A stretch of 47,013 nucleotides of DNA from JAVBSN01 sp031556525 (GTDB taxonomy: Bacteria > Bacillota > Clostridia > Lachnospirales > Lachnospiraceae). The position numbers were made by a program, and so were the translations under genes. Below, one piece after another: positions 26,661 through 34,958 of the stretch (position 1 is its first letter; each line of letters begins with the position of its first letter). The notes beneath the pieces are model-generated. The model was not told the origin of the DNA. It made no database searches and saw only the letters and a program-made list of their open reading frames with translations. The DNA lies in NCBI GenBank assembly GCA_031556525.1, contig JAVBSS010000050.1, positions 1 through 47,013 of the forward strand, given 5' to 3'.

Positions 26661-26688
26661 AAGGGCTTGCTCTGACGAGCAAACCCTT
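26661..26688 (-). terminator. Hairpin terminator after the gene at 26696
   Basis: AAGGGCTTGCTC (26661-26672) pairs with GAGCAAACCCTT (26677-26688) with one mismatch and a 4-base loop; on the minus strand a short U-run follows. The stretch 26518-26660 is very AT-rich and should hold the transaldolase operon promoter, but I could not choose one site. Confidence 0.7.
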
Positions 26689-26695
26689 ATCGTAC

Positions 26696-27229
26696 CTATA
26701 CAATATTTAGAATACTAATCCTAACTGGTATTTCCTCCCAAAAATCCTCTAAATTCACTCCAGACGCAATAACTTCTTGCCTTAATTGATTAAAGTACAA
26801 TGCATCTTCTAACTTATCTAATAAACCGTATTTATTAGGAATAATATTCTTCTCTAGCAACTCCGACCTACACGCATCTAGCTCTGTTTGCAAATAGGAA
26901 TAGTAGACTGTTCCAATGCAATCAAAACCAAGCACCTCACAAATCTCTAATTCATCATCAATAACTATCCTATCATTTAATGATTCAAAGAGTAAAACTT
27001 CCACTTGTAAATTAATACTCTCACAATAATCAAGGTATCTTTTGGTATAGTCCAAATCTGGTGCAATATGTTGCATTCTTTGATACTTTAGAAACCATTT
27101 ATCATCTGCTTCGTCAGTTAATAACTGAGCAATCTTATCATCAGATAAATCATTAAGAGGCCATGCATTATAGGTGAAATCCTCAAAATTCACTTCTGCC
27201 ACAACAAACCCATTTTTGTATAAATTCAT
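26696..27229 (-). CDS. Unassigned acidic protein
   Basis: A 177-residue acidic soluble protein without signal peptide or membrane segment. It starts MNLYKNGFVVAEVNFEDF and has a helical C-terminal half (CRSELLEKN and DALYFNQLRQEV). No family is recognised. It has a good GGGGGATGAAAT site before the ATG and is followed by a terminator, so it is a real gene and probably the last of three co-directional unknown genes (27271 and 27798 upstream). The size and acidity are like those of immunity or regulatory proteins, but nothing specific supports that. Confidence 0.55.
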   Translation of the reverse strand: MNLYKNGFVVAEVNFEDFTYNAWPLNDLSDDKIAQLLTDEADDKWFLKYQRMQHIAPDLDYTKRYLDYCESINLQVEVLLFESLNDRIVIDDELEICEVLGFDCIGTVYYSYLQTELDACRSELLEKNIIPNKYGLLDKLEDALYFNQLRQEVIASGVNLEDFWEEIPVRISILNIV

Positions 27230-27270
27230 ATTTCATCCCCCTATTTGTCTTAATTAAAACCTAGTTTACA

Positions 27271-27774
27271 TCACAAAATACCAAATTGTTTATCTAACAT
27301 AGATAGTCCATTATTAAATATAGACACACATTTTTCTATTTCTTCATCATCAAATGTAGGATGATATTCTTCATCTCCTACACTTAATACTCTTAAATTA
27401 CTCCCATAAAATAATTTTCCATAAATATCTAAGGTAATCCCTTCGTCCATATCTCCAATAACTCCAATAAATTCTCCATTTATTAATTTTGCTATATCAC
27501 TTAGCATGTTCCATATATTAATTAACTCATGGCAATTTTCAGAAAGTTCAATTTTATCTATTAATTCAGTAATGTTAGATAAATCATATAACGATATACC
27601 TTCGTTAAGTAGCCATTCCTGTTCTTCGGCAAAGGACTTGGCTTCCTCAACATTTGCAAATGTTAAAAGTCTTTCCTCATGCACCAACACACCGTCTTCA
27701 TCATCACTACAATACCATATCAAATACACATCTATATCTTTATAAATTATTCTTATTAAATAGTAATCTCTCAT
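27271..27774 (-). CDS. Unassigned acidic protein
   Basis: A 167-residue soluble acidic protein beginning MRDYYLIRIIYKDIDVYL. I chose the ATG at 27774, preceded by AAGGGTGG; an in-frame GTG three codons earlier overlaps that site. The protein has no motif that I recognise. It lies 23 bases after the ankyrin-like gene and 41 bases before the next unknown gene, so the three are likely transcribed together. Confidence 0.55.
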   Translation of the reverse strand: MRDYYLIRIIYKDIDVYLIWYCSDDEDGVLVHEERLLTFANVEEAKSFAEEQEWLLNEGISLYDLSNITELIDKIELSENCHELINIWNMLSDIAKLINGEFIGVIGDMDEGITLDIYGKLFYGSNLRVLSVGDEEYHPTFDDEEIEKCVSIFNNGLSMLDKQFGIL

Positions 27775-27797
27775 ATCTTCCACCCTTAAGCCATTAC

Positions 27798-28697
27798 TTA
27801 AACTAATAAATCTGCTATTTCCTTCTTTTCACATTCTAATGCATACTTCAAAGCATCTTCCTCCCACATAAATGGAGTTGAATATTTTATACTTTTATCT
27901 ATATCGTTATCTAATAATAATTTTACAACCTCTACATTATTATTTGAAATGGCTGTAAAATATGGATTAAACTTTGGATCTGATAGATTCAGAATAACGC
28001 TATTTGATAGTAGATACTTTACTATTTCATTTTCACCCATTTTTATTGCATAGTTTAGTTCAATAGAGTTAAGTTTATTAAAATCAAATCCTCTTTCTAA
28101 CAATTCAAATGAAATATCCGTAGCATTTGCAAGTATTGAAGAGTTAAGTATTGATCCTTCTTCCGTTATTATATTCAATGAATCTTCCCTCTCCTCTAAT
28201 ACGTGTACAAAGCCTTTTAAATCTTTATTTTTAATTAAGTGCAATAATTTAATCGCATATTCCACATAATCATCATCTTCTCCCCACATATACTTAGGTG
28301 AATAACGCTTTGTAAACATCTCATATTCATCACTTTTAGGCTTTACGCCCCCTATTACCGCTATCACAAATTCTTTAGGAGGAATATAATTTTGATTTAA
28401 TATATCAATAATTATAGAATCTAATGCTGCATATCGTACATTTTTTCCATTCACATTAGCTATCACTCTTATTTCAGACATACCAACTTTTCTAGTTTCA
28501 TTATTAAATGTTACCTCTTTTAATGGCAAACTTCTAATCTTATTAAATGGTTGTTTAATATACATCCATAGATTTTCAAGAAAGTCGGAATCAAATTCTT
28601 CATTATTATCAATAGTTTCAGTCTTTTCCCAACCTACATTCAATGCATTTTCATAATGCATATAAGAATAATATGTAAACTCCCTATACTGTTCCAT
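27798..28697 (-). CDS. Protein with C-terminal ankyrin-like repeats
   Basis: A 299-residue soluble protein. The first 150 residues are of unknown type (MEQYREFTYYSYMHYENA start). From about 175 on there are ankyrin-like units: ELLERGFDFN, LNYAIKMGENEIVKYLLSNS, YFTAISNNNVEVVKLLLDN and ALKYALECEKKEIADLL. Ankyrin repeats bind other proteins, so this is probably an interaction partner. It is the first of three unknown genes transcribed together; the ATG follows GGGGGG at a fairly long distance. No catalytic motif is seen. Confidence 0.65.
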   Translation of the reverse strand: MEQYREFTYYSYMHYENALNVGWEKTETIDNNEEFDSDFLENLWMYIKQPFNKIRSLPLKEVTFNNETRKVGMSEIRVIANVNGKNVRYAALDSIIIDILNQNYIPPKEFVIAVIGGVKPKSDEYEMFTKRYSPKYMWGEDDDYVEYAIKLLHLIKNKDLKGFVHVLEEREDSLNIITEEGSILNSSILANATDISFELLERGFDFNKLNSIELNYAIKMGENEIVKYLLSNSVILNLSDPKFNPYFTAISNNNVEVVKLLLDNDIDKSIKYSTPFMWEEDALKYALECEKKEIADLLV

Positions 28698-28774
28698 AAT
28701 TAAAGTCCCCCCATTACTTAATAATAATCACTATCCCTATTATACCACTAAATATTCTTTATTGTTAATACTAC

Positions 28775-28811
28775 AAAAAAATGACGTTAGATTAATCTAA
28801 CATCATTTTTT
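28775..28811. terminator. Bidirectional hairpin terminator
   Basis: Arms centred on GTTAGATTAATCTAAC (28786-28801), extended with one mismatch and six to seven A/T pairs on each side, so both strands end in U-tracts. It terminates the nicotinamidase gene on the minus strand. Confidence 0.8.
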
Positions 28812-28816
28812 CACAC

Positions 28817-29350
28817 CTATATTATATTAATTTGACACATTTTCATTGCTTCAAGTGCGTTGTTATGACTTTCTGGTGTAACTCCTGCACAACAACTACT
28901 ATCAACACTTACTTTAACCTCTGTTAAAAATGTCTTTGTAATCATTGCATTTGAGATTACACATATGTCTGTACATAATCCAACTAGCTCAATCTCTTCT
29001 ACATCTTCGTATACTCCATCGCTTAAGTCCATTGCATATTCACTTGAACCAAAAGTTAATTTCTCATATACTGTGCTATCTTCTGGATTAATAACCGCCT
29101 TAATCTCATCACATATATCATGACCAGCAGTTCCTTTTATACAATGCTCCACAGGAAGATTTTTGCCTTCTTGGGTTTCAAGGTAATTCTTAAAGTGAGT
29201 ATCCTTAGTAAATACTATTTGACTACCTTCTTCTTGGTATTCCTTTATTTTTCTAACTACATTAGGAACAATCTTAACTGCTTCTGGTGTACCTAAACTT
29301 CCTGTTATAAAATCATTTTGCATATCTATTACCATTAATAATTTTGACAT
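28817..29350 (-). CDS. pncA: Nicotinamidase (isochorismatase-fold cysteine hydrolase)
   Basis: A 177-residue protein with catalytic D9 in VIDMQNDF, K97 in YEKLTFGS and nucleophile C130 in CTDICVISNA. The sequence FTKDTH fits the metal-binding loop seen in nicotinamidases. The reaction is nicotinamide to nicotinate plus ammonia in NAD salvage. The gene for the next step, nicotinate phosphoribosyltransferase, lies only 1.5 kb away on the other strand (30888-32348), which supports the assignment over other isochorismatase-like hydrolases. Confidence 0.85.
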   Translation of the reverse strand: MSKLLMVIDMQNDFITGSLGTPEAVKIVPNVVRKIKEYQEEGSQIVFTKDTHFKNYLETQEGKNLPVEHCIKGTAGHDICDEIKAVINPEDSTVYEKLTFGSSEYAMDLSDGVYEDVEEIELVGLCTDICVISNAMITKTFLTEVKVSVDSSCCAGVTPESHNNALEAMKMCQINII

Positions 29351-29392
29351 ATGTTTGCCTCCCTATAATATGTATTAATAATATACCATTAC

Positions 29393-29902
29393 TTAATTAG
29401 ATTCTTTCTCTACAACAACTGTTCCTGCCACAATATCATACAATGTTTGATTTTGCTCTGTAAAAAATACAGTTATACATGGCAAGAAAAATAAATACCT
29501 TGATAGTGCTTTAATGCTACTTCTTATTAATATTGTTAATATACTAGGTTTTTCATGGATTCCGTAACTACAACGCACTCTCCCACCCATTATCATATTT
29601 CCTATGGTTCCTTTTTTAGTGATAATCTCCATTAAAGTGTAATACATTACTTCCGTTATAAATATTACTACATATATCATTAAGAAGCCAATTCTTTTTG
29701 ACTCTGGATATGTAATTATATCACCAAACATCCCATGTGGTAACATAACTATACCAAAGGCAATAAATGATTCTGCTCCACTATAATCTGGAACAAACCC
29801 AAATAATCCATAGACAATGACAGCCCCAAAAAATATACCATATAAAATAATATAATCTAATATTCCTGCCGCTAGTCTTTTCAAAACTTCTAAATATTCC
29901 AT
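29393..29902 (-). CDS. RDD family membrane protein
   Basis: A 169-residue membrane protein with about four hydrophobic helices. The first shows the RDD pattern with a conserved Arg and Asp (LKRLAAGILDYIILYG), and a later GTIGNMIMGGRVRC segment is typical of the family. I start it at the ATG at 29902, right after GGGGGGAACTG. The function of RDD proteins is mostly unclear; some act in ion transport. It is 42 bases upstream of the nicotinamidase gene and may be co-transcribed. Confidence 0.75.
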   Translation of the reverse strand: MEYLEVLKRLAAGILDYIILYGIFFGAVIVYGLFGFVPDYSGAESFIAFGIVMLPHGMFGDIITYPESKRIGFLMIYVVIFITEVMYYTLMEIITKKGTIGNMIMGGRVRCSYGIHEKPSILTILIRSSIKALSRYLFFLPCITVFFTEQNQTLYDIVAGTVVVEKESN

Positions 29903-30219
29903 CAGTTCCCCCCTTAACATAATCCAATTTCATTACTATAGTTTTTCGTATCTTTTGTATGGTTATTATATTATTATTATCAAACATTGACAAGAGTGTC
30001 TTATACTTCATAAATTTTGATTTTCTCCACCAATTATTGTATAATCAGTCAACCATTTCTTTCCCATTATAGTGCCTATCAGGTTTTTATGTTGGTAATC
30101 TTATTAGCACAATGGTTAGGTGCAAAATTTATTCAAAAATAAATATTTTTTATCTCCTTATGTATACTTTACCTCTCAATTGGGAAGTATTCAATTATAA
30201 AAATTTTGGAGGTAATTAT
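29903..30219. other. Intergenic region with a long leader
   Basis: This 317-base stretch has no gene that I can support. A promoter lies at 30017-30045 on the plus strand, leaving a leader of about 170 bases before the CotF-like gene. The leader holds an A/T-only inverted repeat near 30128-30150 but no known riboswitch pattern that I recognise. The minus-strand promoter for the RDD gene was not resolved. Confidence 0.4.
30017..30045 (+). promoter_or_regulatory. Sigma-A-type promoter upstream of the CotF-like gene
   Basis: TTGATT (30017-30022) and TATAAT (30040-30045) with a 17-base spacer. Confidence 0.55.
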
Positions 30220-30696
30220 ATGATTTTAACACAAAAAGAAACAACATTATTAAACGACATTAAAACTCAGGAGCAATTATGTGTAGATAAATATACTCAA
30301 TACTCTGATGCTGCTATAGATCCTGAGTTGTCTCAAATATTTACTGATATAGCAAATCACGAAAAACAACATTTGGATACAATTAACACTATTCTTGGCG
30401 GCACTGTTCCTTCTATGAATACAGCTGGGCAAAGTCAATCTCAAAATCAAAATGCTTCTAATTGCGAAGGCAAATATGCACCATTAGGCAATTCTGAAGA
30501 TAAGGCTCATGACAAGTATTTATGTGACGATAGTCTTGCTACAGAAAAACACGCTTCTTCAACATACAACACAAGTATTTTTGAATTCACTAACGACCAA
30601 CTTCGTGATGTTCTAAACCATCTTCAAAAAGAAGAACAAGAACATGGCAAGAAAATATATGACTACATGAGCAAAAATGGTATGTACGGTAATTAA
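30220..30696 (+). CDS. CotF-like spore coat / ferritin-like protein
   Basis: A 158-residue helical protein. The start at 30220 follows GGAGG at seven bases; the reading frame is open further upstream but without a site. Two helices at residues 10-55 carry the ferritin-like ExxH-type pattern (EKQHLDTI), a Gln/Ser/Asn-rich linker lies in the middle, and a third and fourth helix (LRDVLNHLQKEEQEHGKKI) end the protein. These features match the CotF spore coat family. It suggests a spore-forming host, although CotF-like proteins also occur in non-coat roles. It has its own promoter and a long terminator hairpin. Confidence 0.8.
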   Translation: MILTQKETTLLNDIKTQEQLCVDKYTQYSDAAIDPELSQIFTDIANHEKQHLDTINTILGGTVPSMNTAGQSQSQNQNASNCEGKYAPLGNSEDKAHDKYLCDDSLATEKHASSTYNTSIFEFTNDQLRDVLNHLQKEEQEHGKKIYDYMSKNGMYGN

Positions 30697-30718
30697 TTAC
30701 TAGCACCTGTAATTAACT

Positions 30719-30790
30719 AACGAGTTGTCTAAAGTAATATCTGTTCCTATTCATTTGAATGGTCAATATTATTTTAGTACAGCTCGTTTT
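30719..30790 (+). terminator. Very long hairpin, probable terminator
   Basis: AACGAGTTGT (30719-30728) pairs with ACAGCTCGTT, and CTAAAGTAATAT with ATATTATTTTAG, giving about 22 pairs with two G-U pairs. The loop itself contains ATTCATTTGAAT, a small inner hairpin. A U-rich run (TTTTATATTTTT) follows. Confidence 0.65.
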
Positions 30791-30887
30791 ATATTTTTCG
30801 CAATACCTAGAATTATTTATTGATATATGGTACACTACTTTGAAATGATTTATTTATAATACTTTTTAACAATTGGAGGATAAGAAA

Positions 30888-32348
30888 ATGTCTAGTCGTA
30901 ACTTGACACTTCTTACAGATTTGTATGAACTTACAATGATGCAAGGATATTTTAAAGAACAAAATAATGATGTTGTTGTATTTGACGTTTTTTATAGAAA
31001 AAACCCATCTGGTAGTGGTTACTCAATAGCTGCTGGTTTACAACAAGTAATAGAATATGTTAAAAGTCTATCTTTTTCATATGAAGATATAGATTATTTA
31101 AGAGGTCTTGGCATATTTGAAGCTGACTTTCTAGAGTACTTAGCAGGATTTCATTTCACAGGGGATATATACGCTATTCCAGAAGGAACTGTTGTGTTTC
31201 CTAAGGAACCTCTTGTAAAAGTTATTGCTCCTATTATGGAAGCTCAACTAGTAGAGACTGCTATATTAAATATAATTAATCACCAAAGTCTAATTGCTAC
31301 AAAAGCATCAAGAGTATGTTTTGCTGCAAAAGGTGATGGTATTATGGAGTTTGGTCTAAGACGTGCTCAAGGTCCTGATGCTGGTACTTTAGGCGCTAGA
31401 GCTGCTATGATTGGTGGTTGCGTTGGTACTTCTAACGTATTATGCGGACAGCTATTTGATGTTCCAGTTAAAGGAACTCACGCTCATAGTTGGATTATGA
31501 GTTTTGGTGATGAATATTCAGCATTCAAAGCATATGCTAATATGTATCCTGAATCTTGCATTCTGTTAGTTGATACATACAACACATTGAAATCTGGTGT
31601 TCCAAATGCAATTAAAGTATTCCATGAGATGAAAGCTTCTCCTATTAAGCCAAAATTTTTAGGTATTAGACTTGATAGTGGCGACTTAGCTTACCTTTCT
31701 AAAAAAGCACGTAAGATGCTTGATGAAGCTGGCCTCCCAGAAGTTGTTATCTCTGCATCTTCCGATTTGGATGAATACTTAATAGACAGTTTGAAGACAC
31801 AAGGTGCTGCTATTACATCTTGGGGTGTTGGCACTAATCTTATTACCTCTGCTGATTGCCCTGCTTTTGGCGGCGTATATAAACTTGCTGCTGTTAAAAG
31901 TCCAGATGCAGAAAAATTCACTGCTAAGATTAAAATATCAGAAAACCCTGTTAAGATAACTAACCCAGGAAATAAAACTGTATTCCGAATATATGATAAA
32001 GAAACTCACAAACTAAAAGCTGATTTAATTGCACTAGTCGGTGAAACATATGATGAAAACGAGGATTTGGAAATATTTGATCCTATTGATACTTGGAAAC
32101 GTTCAACCCTAGAAGCTGGAACTTATATAGTAAAAGAAATTTTAGTTCCTGTATTTATAAAAGGACAATGCCTATATGAATCTCCAAAAACAATGGATAT
32201 AAGAGACTATTGCGCTGAAGAGCTTAACACTCTATGGGATGAGACAAGACGTCTTGTAAATCCACAGGAAGTATATGTTGATTTATCTAAGCCTTTATAT
32301 GATCTTAAATTACAATTACTTAATGAGAAAAATAAAAAGAATAAATAA
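30888..32348 (+). CDS. pncB: Nicotinate phosphoribosyltransferase
   Basis: A 486-residue cytosolic enzyme that joins nicotinate and PRPP to nicotinate mononucleotide using ATP. Family segments are clear: LLTDLYELTMMQGY at the N-terminus, EFGLRRAQGPDAG, GTHAHSW, and LGIRLDSGDL. Start at 30888 follows GGAGGA; five in-frame codons upstream are not used. Together with the nicotinamidase at 28817-29350 it forms the two-step nicotinamide salvage route. It stands as a single gene with a terminator after it. The length is that of the longer bacterial PncB2-like branch. Confidence 0.93.
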   Translation: MSSRNLTLLTDLYELTMMQGYFKEQNNDVVVFDVFYRKNPSGSGYSIAAGLQQVIEYVKSLSFSYEDIDYLRGLGIFEADFLEYLAGFHFTGDIYAIPEGTVVFPKEPLVKVIAPIMEAQLVETAILNIINHQSLIATKASRVCFAAKGDGIMEFGLRRAQGPDAGTLGARAAMIGGCVGTSNVLCGQLFDVPVKGTHAHSWIMSFGDEYSAFKAYANMYPESCILLVDTYNTLKSGVPNAIKVFHEMKASPIKPKFLGIRLDSGDLAYLSKKARKMLDEAGLPEVVISASSDLDEYLIDSLKTQGAAITSWGVGTNLITSADCPAFGGVYKLAAVKSPDAEKFTAKIKISENPVKITNPGNKTVFRIYDKETHKLKADLIALVGETYDENEDLEIFDPIDTWKRSTLEAGTYIVKEILVPVFIKGQCLYESPKTMDIRDYCAEELNTLWDETRRLVNPQEVYVDLSKPLYDLKLQLLNEKNKKNK

Positions 32349-32358
32349 TACAAAACAC

Positions 32359-32400
32359 AGAAGCCAATTTTCTCATTTTGAAAATCGGCTTCTATTTCTA
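32359..32400. terminator. Hairpin terminator after pncB
   Basis: GAAGCCAATTTTC (32360-32372) pairs with GAAAATCGGCTTC (32380-32392) with one mismatch and is followed by TATTTCTATT. It may also serve the minus-strand gene that stops at 32407. Confidence 0.75.
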
Positions 32401-32406
32401 TTATAT

Positions 32407-34203
32407 TTAATTAGCTGCAAACTGACCTATTAAATGTCCATCTGTTACATTCATATCATAATACCATGTTCCGTCTGTTATAAGACCTCTTGCTACCATT
32501 CCATTCCAATGATAAAATACTGTATTTCCGAATGGATCATATCCAAAACCTGTATTTATTAGACTTCCATCTGCCTGTGCATAACCTATATCTACTCCGT
32601 TATCAAACTTAAACCATTCATTTTGTTTCATTTTTCCTGTTCCATCTAGGTAATAAGCCTTGTCATTACTAAATGTTATTACATCCTTATACAAATATCC
32701 ATAGGTATCAAAATAACATGTATACCCTACATCTGCACAGTATTGAAATTGATCAAACAATTCATGTCCCTTATCATCAAGATATATTAAATGTATTCCA
32801 TCTGGATGATAAGTTAATCTATTCTTCATTGGTGTTCCATCAGCTTGAAGATAGTATGTATATTCTCCCTCGGAAAAGAATATATCTGTCATCTTTACTC
32901 CACCCAAGTAATATGCACCATTCTGCCATTTCCCACCATGGGTATTAGCATTATAATAATCCGCTTTATTAATTGTAATTGTCTTAGTAACAACTCCTCC
33001 ATAATAGCCTATACCTGTAATAGTAATTGTTGTTTTTCCTATCGCTTTATTATCAGGATATTTTACTGTATATTCTCTTCCTTCCTTTAAAGTTTTAGAT
33101 CCATCCATTACTGTTATTATAGGTTTCTTTTCCTTACCATCATATGTATAAGTTGTGGTTGATAGAGTTACTTCGCATAGGTACATACTAAACTCATAAG
33201 AATGTTTGTTTTCTGTAGCATATCTATATGCATCACTACCTGCATTACAATATATAGTAAAACCACTTGCACATTTATCAAAAACCCATACATCAATATA
33301 TGTTACACTATTAGGAATTGTTATTCCAACAAGATTACTACATTCATAAAAAGCATTACTCTCTATACGTTTTACAGTATTGGGTATTGTTACATTAGTA
33401 AGCCCACTACATCCTCTAAATGCAGAAGGTCCTATGCGTGTTACACCATTTGGTATTGTTATTGATGTAAGATTACTACAATCATATAAAACTGAATTCC
33501 CTATATATGTTAAACCCTTTGGAAGTTTTATTTTAGATAGACTACTACATCCTTCAAAAGCACTAGTACCTATAACTGTTACACTTTCTGGTATTATTAT
33601 TTCTTCAAGACTACTACAATCTTTAAATGCTTGCGCCGCTATAACTGTTACAGTATTTGGTATTATTATCTTTTTAAGACTGCTACATTTTTCAAAAAGT
33701 CTACTTTCTATTCTTGTTATTCTACTTTGAATAGTCACTGTTGTAAGGTTACTACACTCATAAAAAGCTTCTGATTCCATACTTGTTATACTGCTAGGTA
33801 TTGTTATTGTTGTAAGACTGCCACAATTCCCAAAAGCATACTTTCCTATACTTTCTATACCATTCTGAATTGTTACTATTACAAGGCTACTATTATCCTT
33901 AAAAGCCTCTTCACCTATACTTGTTACTTCCCTACCCCCAAGCACACTTGGGATATCCAGTGTTGTTGCACTTCCTGTATATTTTACTATTTGCACAGTT
34001 CCGTCCTTTAATACAGTGTATGTATAATCTTCTGATACAAGGTTGGATCCTACAACACTAGTTTCTCCTGTCAAATCTTCATCATCCATTATAACTTCTA
34101 TTTTCTCTACATCTTCTAATTCTTCCGCCTTAACGTTACCATTAGGCAATATCGTACCACATAAAAATAATGCTATTAATAATCCTTTTAATCTTTTTTT
34201 CAT
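32407..34203 (-). CDS. Secreted BspA-type leucine-rich-repeat protein with cell-wall-binding-like repeats
   Basis: A 598-residue secreted protein: signal peptide (about 1-26), ten BspA-type leucine-rich repeats of 23 residues (about 93-322; pattern IGxxAFxxCSSLxxIxIPxSV), a beta-rich Ig-like segment (about 343-415; KEGREYTVKYPDNKAIGKT), then aromatic-rich repeats at about 425-598 (YYLDGTGKMKQNEW, YAQADGSL) resembling choline-binding-type cell-wall repeats. Such proteins stay on the cell surface and bind proteins or polymers. No enzyme domain is seen. An extended -10 site (TGATACAAT, with TACAAT at 34277-34272) lies upstream. It is a single-gene unit. Confidence 0.82.
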   Translation of the reverse strand: MKKRLKGLLIALFLCGTILPNGNVKAEELEDVEKIEVIMDDEDLTGETSVVGSNLVSEDYTYTVLKDGTVQIVKYTGSATTLDIPSVLGGREVTSIGEEAFKDNSSLVIVTIQNGIESIGKYAFGNCGSLTTITIPSSITSMESEAFYECSNLTTVTIQSRITRIESRLFEKCSSLKKIIIPNTVTVIAAQAFKDCSSLEEIIIPESVTVIGTSAFEGCSSLSKIKLPKGLTYIGNSVLYDCSNLTSITIPNGVTRIGPSAFRGCSGLTNVTIPNTVKRIESNAFYECSNLVGITIPNSVTYIDVWVFDKCASGFTIYCNAGSDAYRYATENKHSYEFSMYLCEVTLSTTTYTYDGKEKKPIITVMDGSKTLKEGREYTVKYPDNKAIGKTTITITGIGYYGGVVTKTITINKADYYNANTHGGKWQNGAYYLGGVKMTDIFFSEGEYTYYLQADGTPMKNRLTYHPDGIHLIYLDDKGHELFDQFQYCADVGYTCYFDTYGYLYKDVITFSNDKAYYLDGTGKMKQNEWFKFDNGVDIGYAQADGSLINTGFGYDPFGNTVFYHWNGMVARGLITDGTWYYDMNVTDGHLIGQFAAN

Positions 34204-34346
34204 ACCCTTTACTCCTTTTCTTAAATATTTTCAATCGTTGTATAAGCTCACCTTTCTACCCCCTTGCCCTTATTGTATCATATTTTTCCTGTAAATACAT
34301 CTCTACTAAAGAACGTTTCCTAATCCTAAACAACTAATTTCTCCAC

Positions 34347-34390
34347 AATAAAAGGCAATCTAGATATCAATATCCAGATTGCCTTTTATT
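34347..34390. terminator. Perfect bidirectional hairpin terminator
   Basis: Fifteen-base perfect arms AATAAAAGGCAATCT (34347-34361) and AGATTGCCTTTTATT (34376-34390). On the minus strand it ends the gene at 34413. Confidence 0.85.
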
Positions 34391-34412
34391 TATGTAGATT
34401 ATTCTCTCACTC

Positions 34413-34688
34413 TTATTTGAAGATTATTTGAATTCCACCAAACCATGGTGCTGGCTTCTCTTCTTCATTAACTGCGTTTACAATACCCATAACCTCGAAT
34501 ACACAAATTATTATACCTAATATCCATCCTATACATGGTATTGGACTTAATATTGCAAATAATCCAAGAACTAGTCCTTGATTTAAGTGAAATTGTGATA
34601 ATGAGCTTTCCTTATCGCCAAAGATATATGCTACTAGGAAACCTATAATGCCTATGTGTGCTATAACTGATGTAGTTTTTGCGTCCAT
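34413..34688 (-). CDS. Small DUF4870-like membrane protein
   Basis: A 91-residue protein with two to three hydrophobic helices. The segment IAHIGIIGFLVAYIFGDKES followed by FHLNQGLVLGLF resembles the DUF4870/Tic20-like family, which has a conserved His-x-x-Gln/Asn-Gln pattern at the start of the second helix. Function is unknown. The gene has a very good promoter (34747-34719) and terminator of its own. Confidence 0.65.
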   Translation of the reverse strand: MDAKTTSVIAHIGIIGFLVAYIFGDKESSLSQFHLNQGLVLGLFAILSPIPCIGWILGIIICVFEVMGIVNAVNEEEKPAPWFGGIQIIFK

Positions 34689-34718
34689 TTTTGAATCCTC
34701 CTATTTTTTATATAGAAT

Positions 34719-34747
34719 ACTATACAAATAAAGTCCCTTTTTGTCAA
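34719..34747 (-). promoter_or_regulatory. Strong sigma-A-type promoter for the DUF4870-like gene
   Basis: TTGACA (34747-34742) and TATAGT (34724-34719) on the minus strand with a 17-base spacer, about 30 bases before the start codon. Confidence 0.7.
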
Positions 34748-34852
34748 GGTTATACACCTTCTCTTAAGGTCTAACATTAGCAAGATATACTATGGTATTA
34801 TTTCATTTTTGGCACAATATACTTATTATGGGAAGTTATTGTCCGCTTTTTC

Positions 34853-34881
34853 TTGTAAAAACACATGCAATTATGTATAAT
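34853..34881 (+). promoter_or_regulatory. Sigma-A-type promoter for malQ
   Basis: TTGTAA (34853-34858) and TATAAT (34876-34881), 17-base spacer, about 75 bases before the start codon. The leader holds TGTGTATTTACACA, a small palindrome. Confidence 0.6.
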
Positions 34882-34958
34882 TAAAAATGTTGTGTATTTA
34901 CACAAAACGTACATTTTCATTAACTTTCTAGTTAATTCGACTTTAGGAGGATACATTT

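Noticed and set aside
30112..30219. Longer N-terminus for the CotF-like protein
   Set aside because: No ribosome binding site upstream, and the family start matches MILTQKE at 30220 behind GGAGG.
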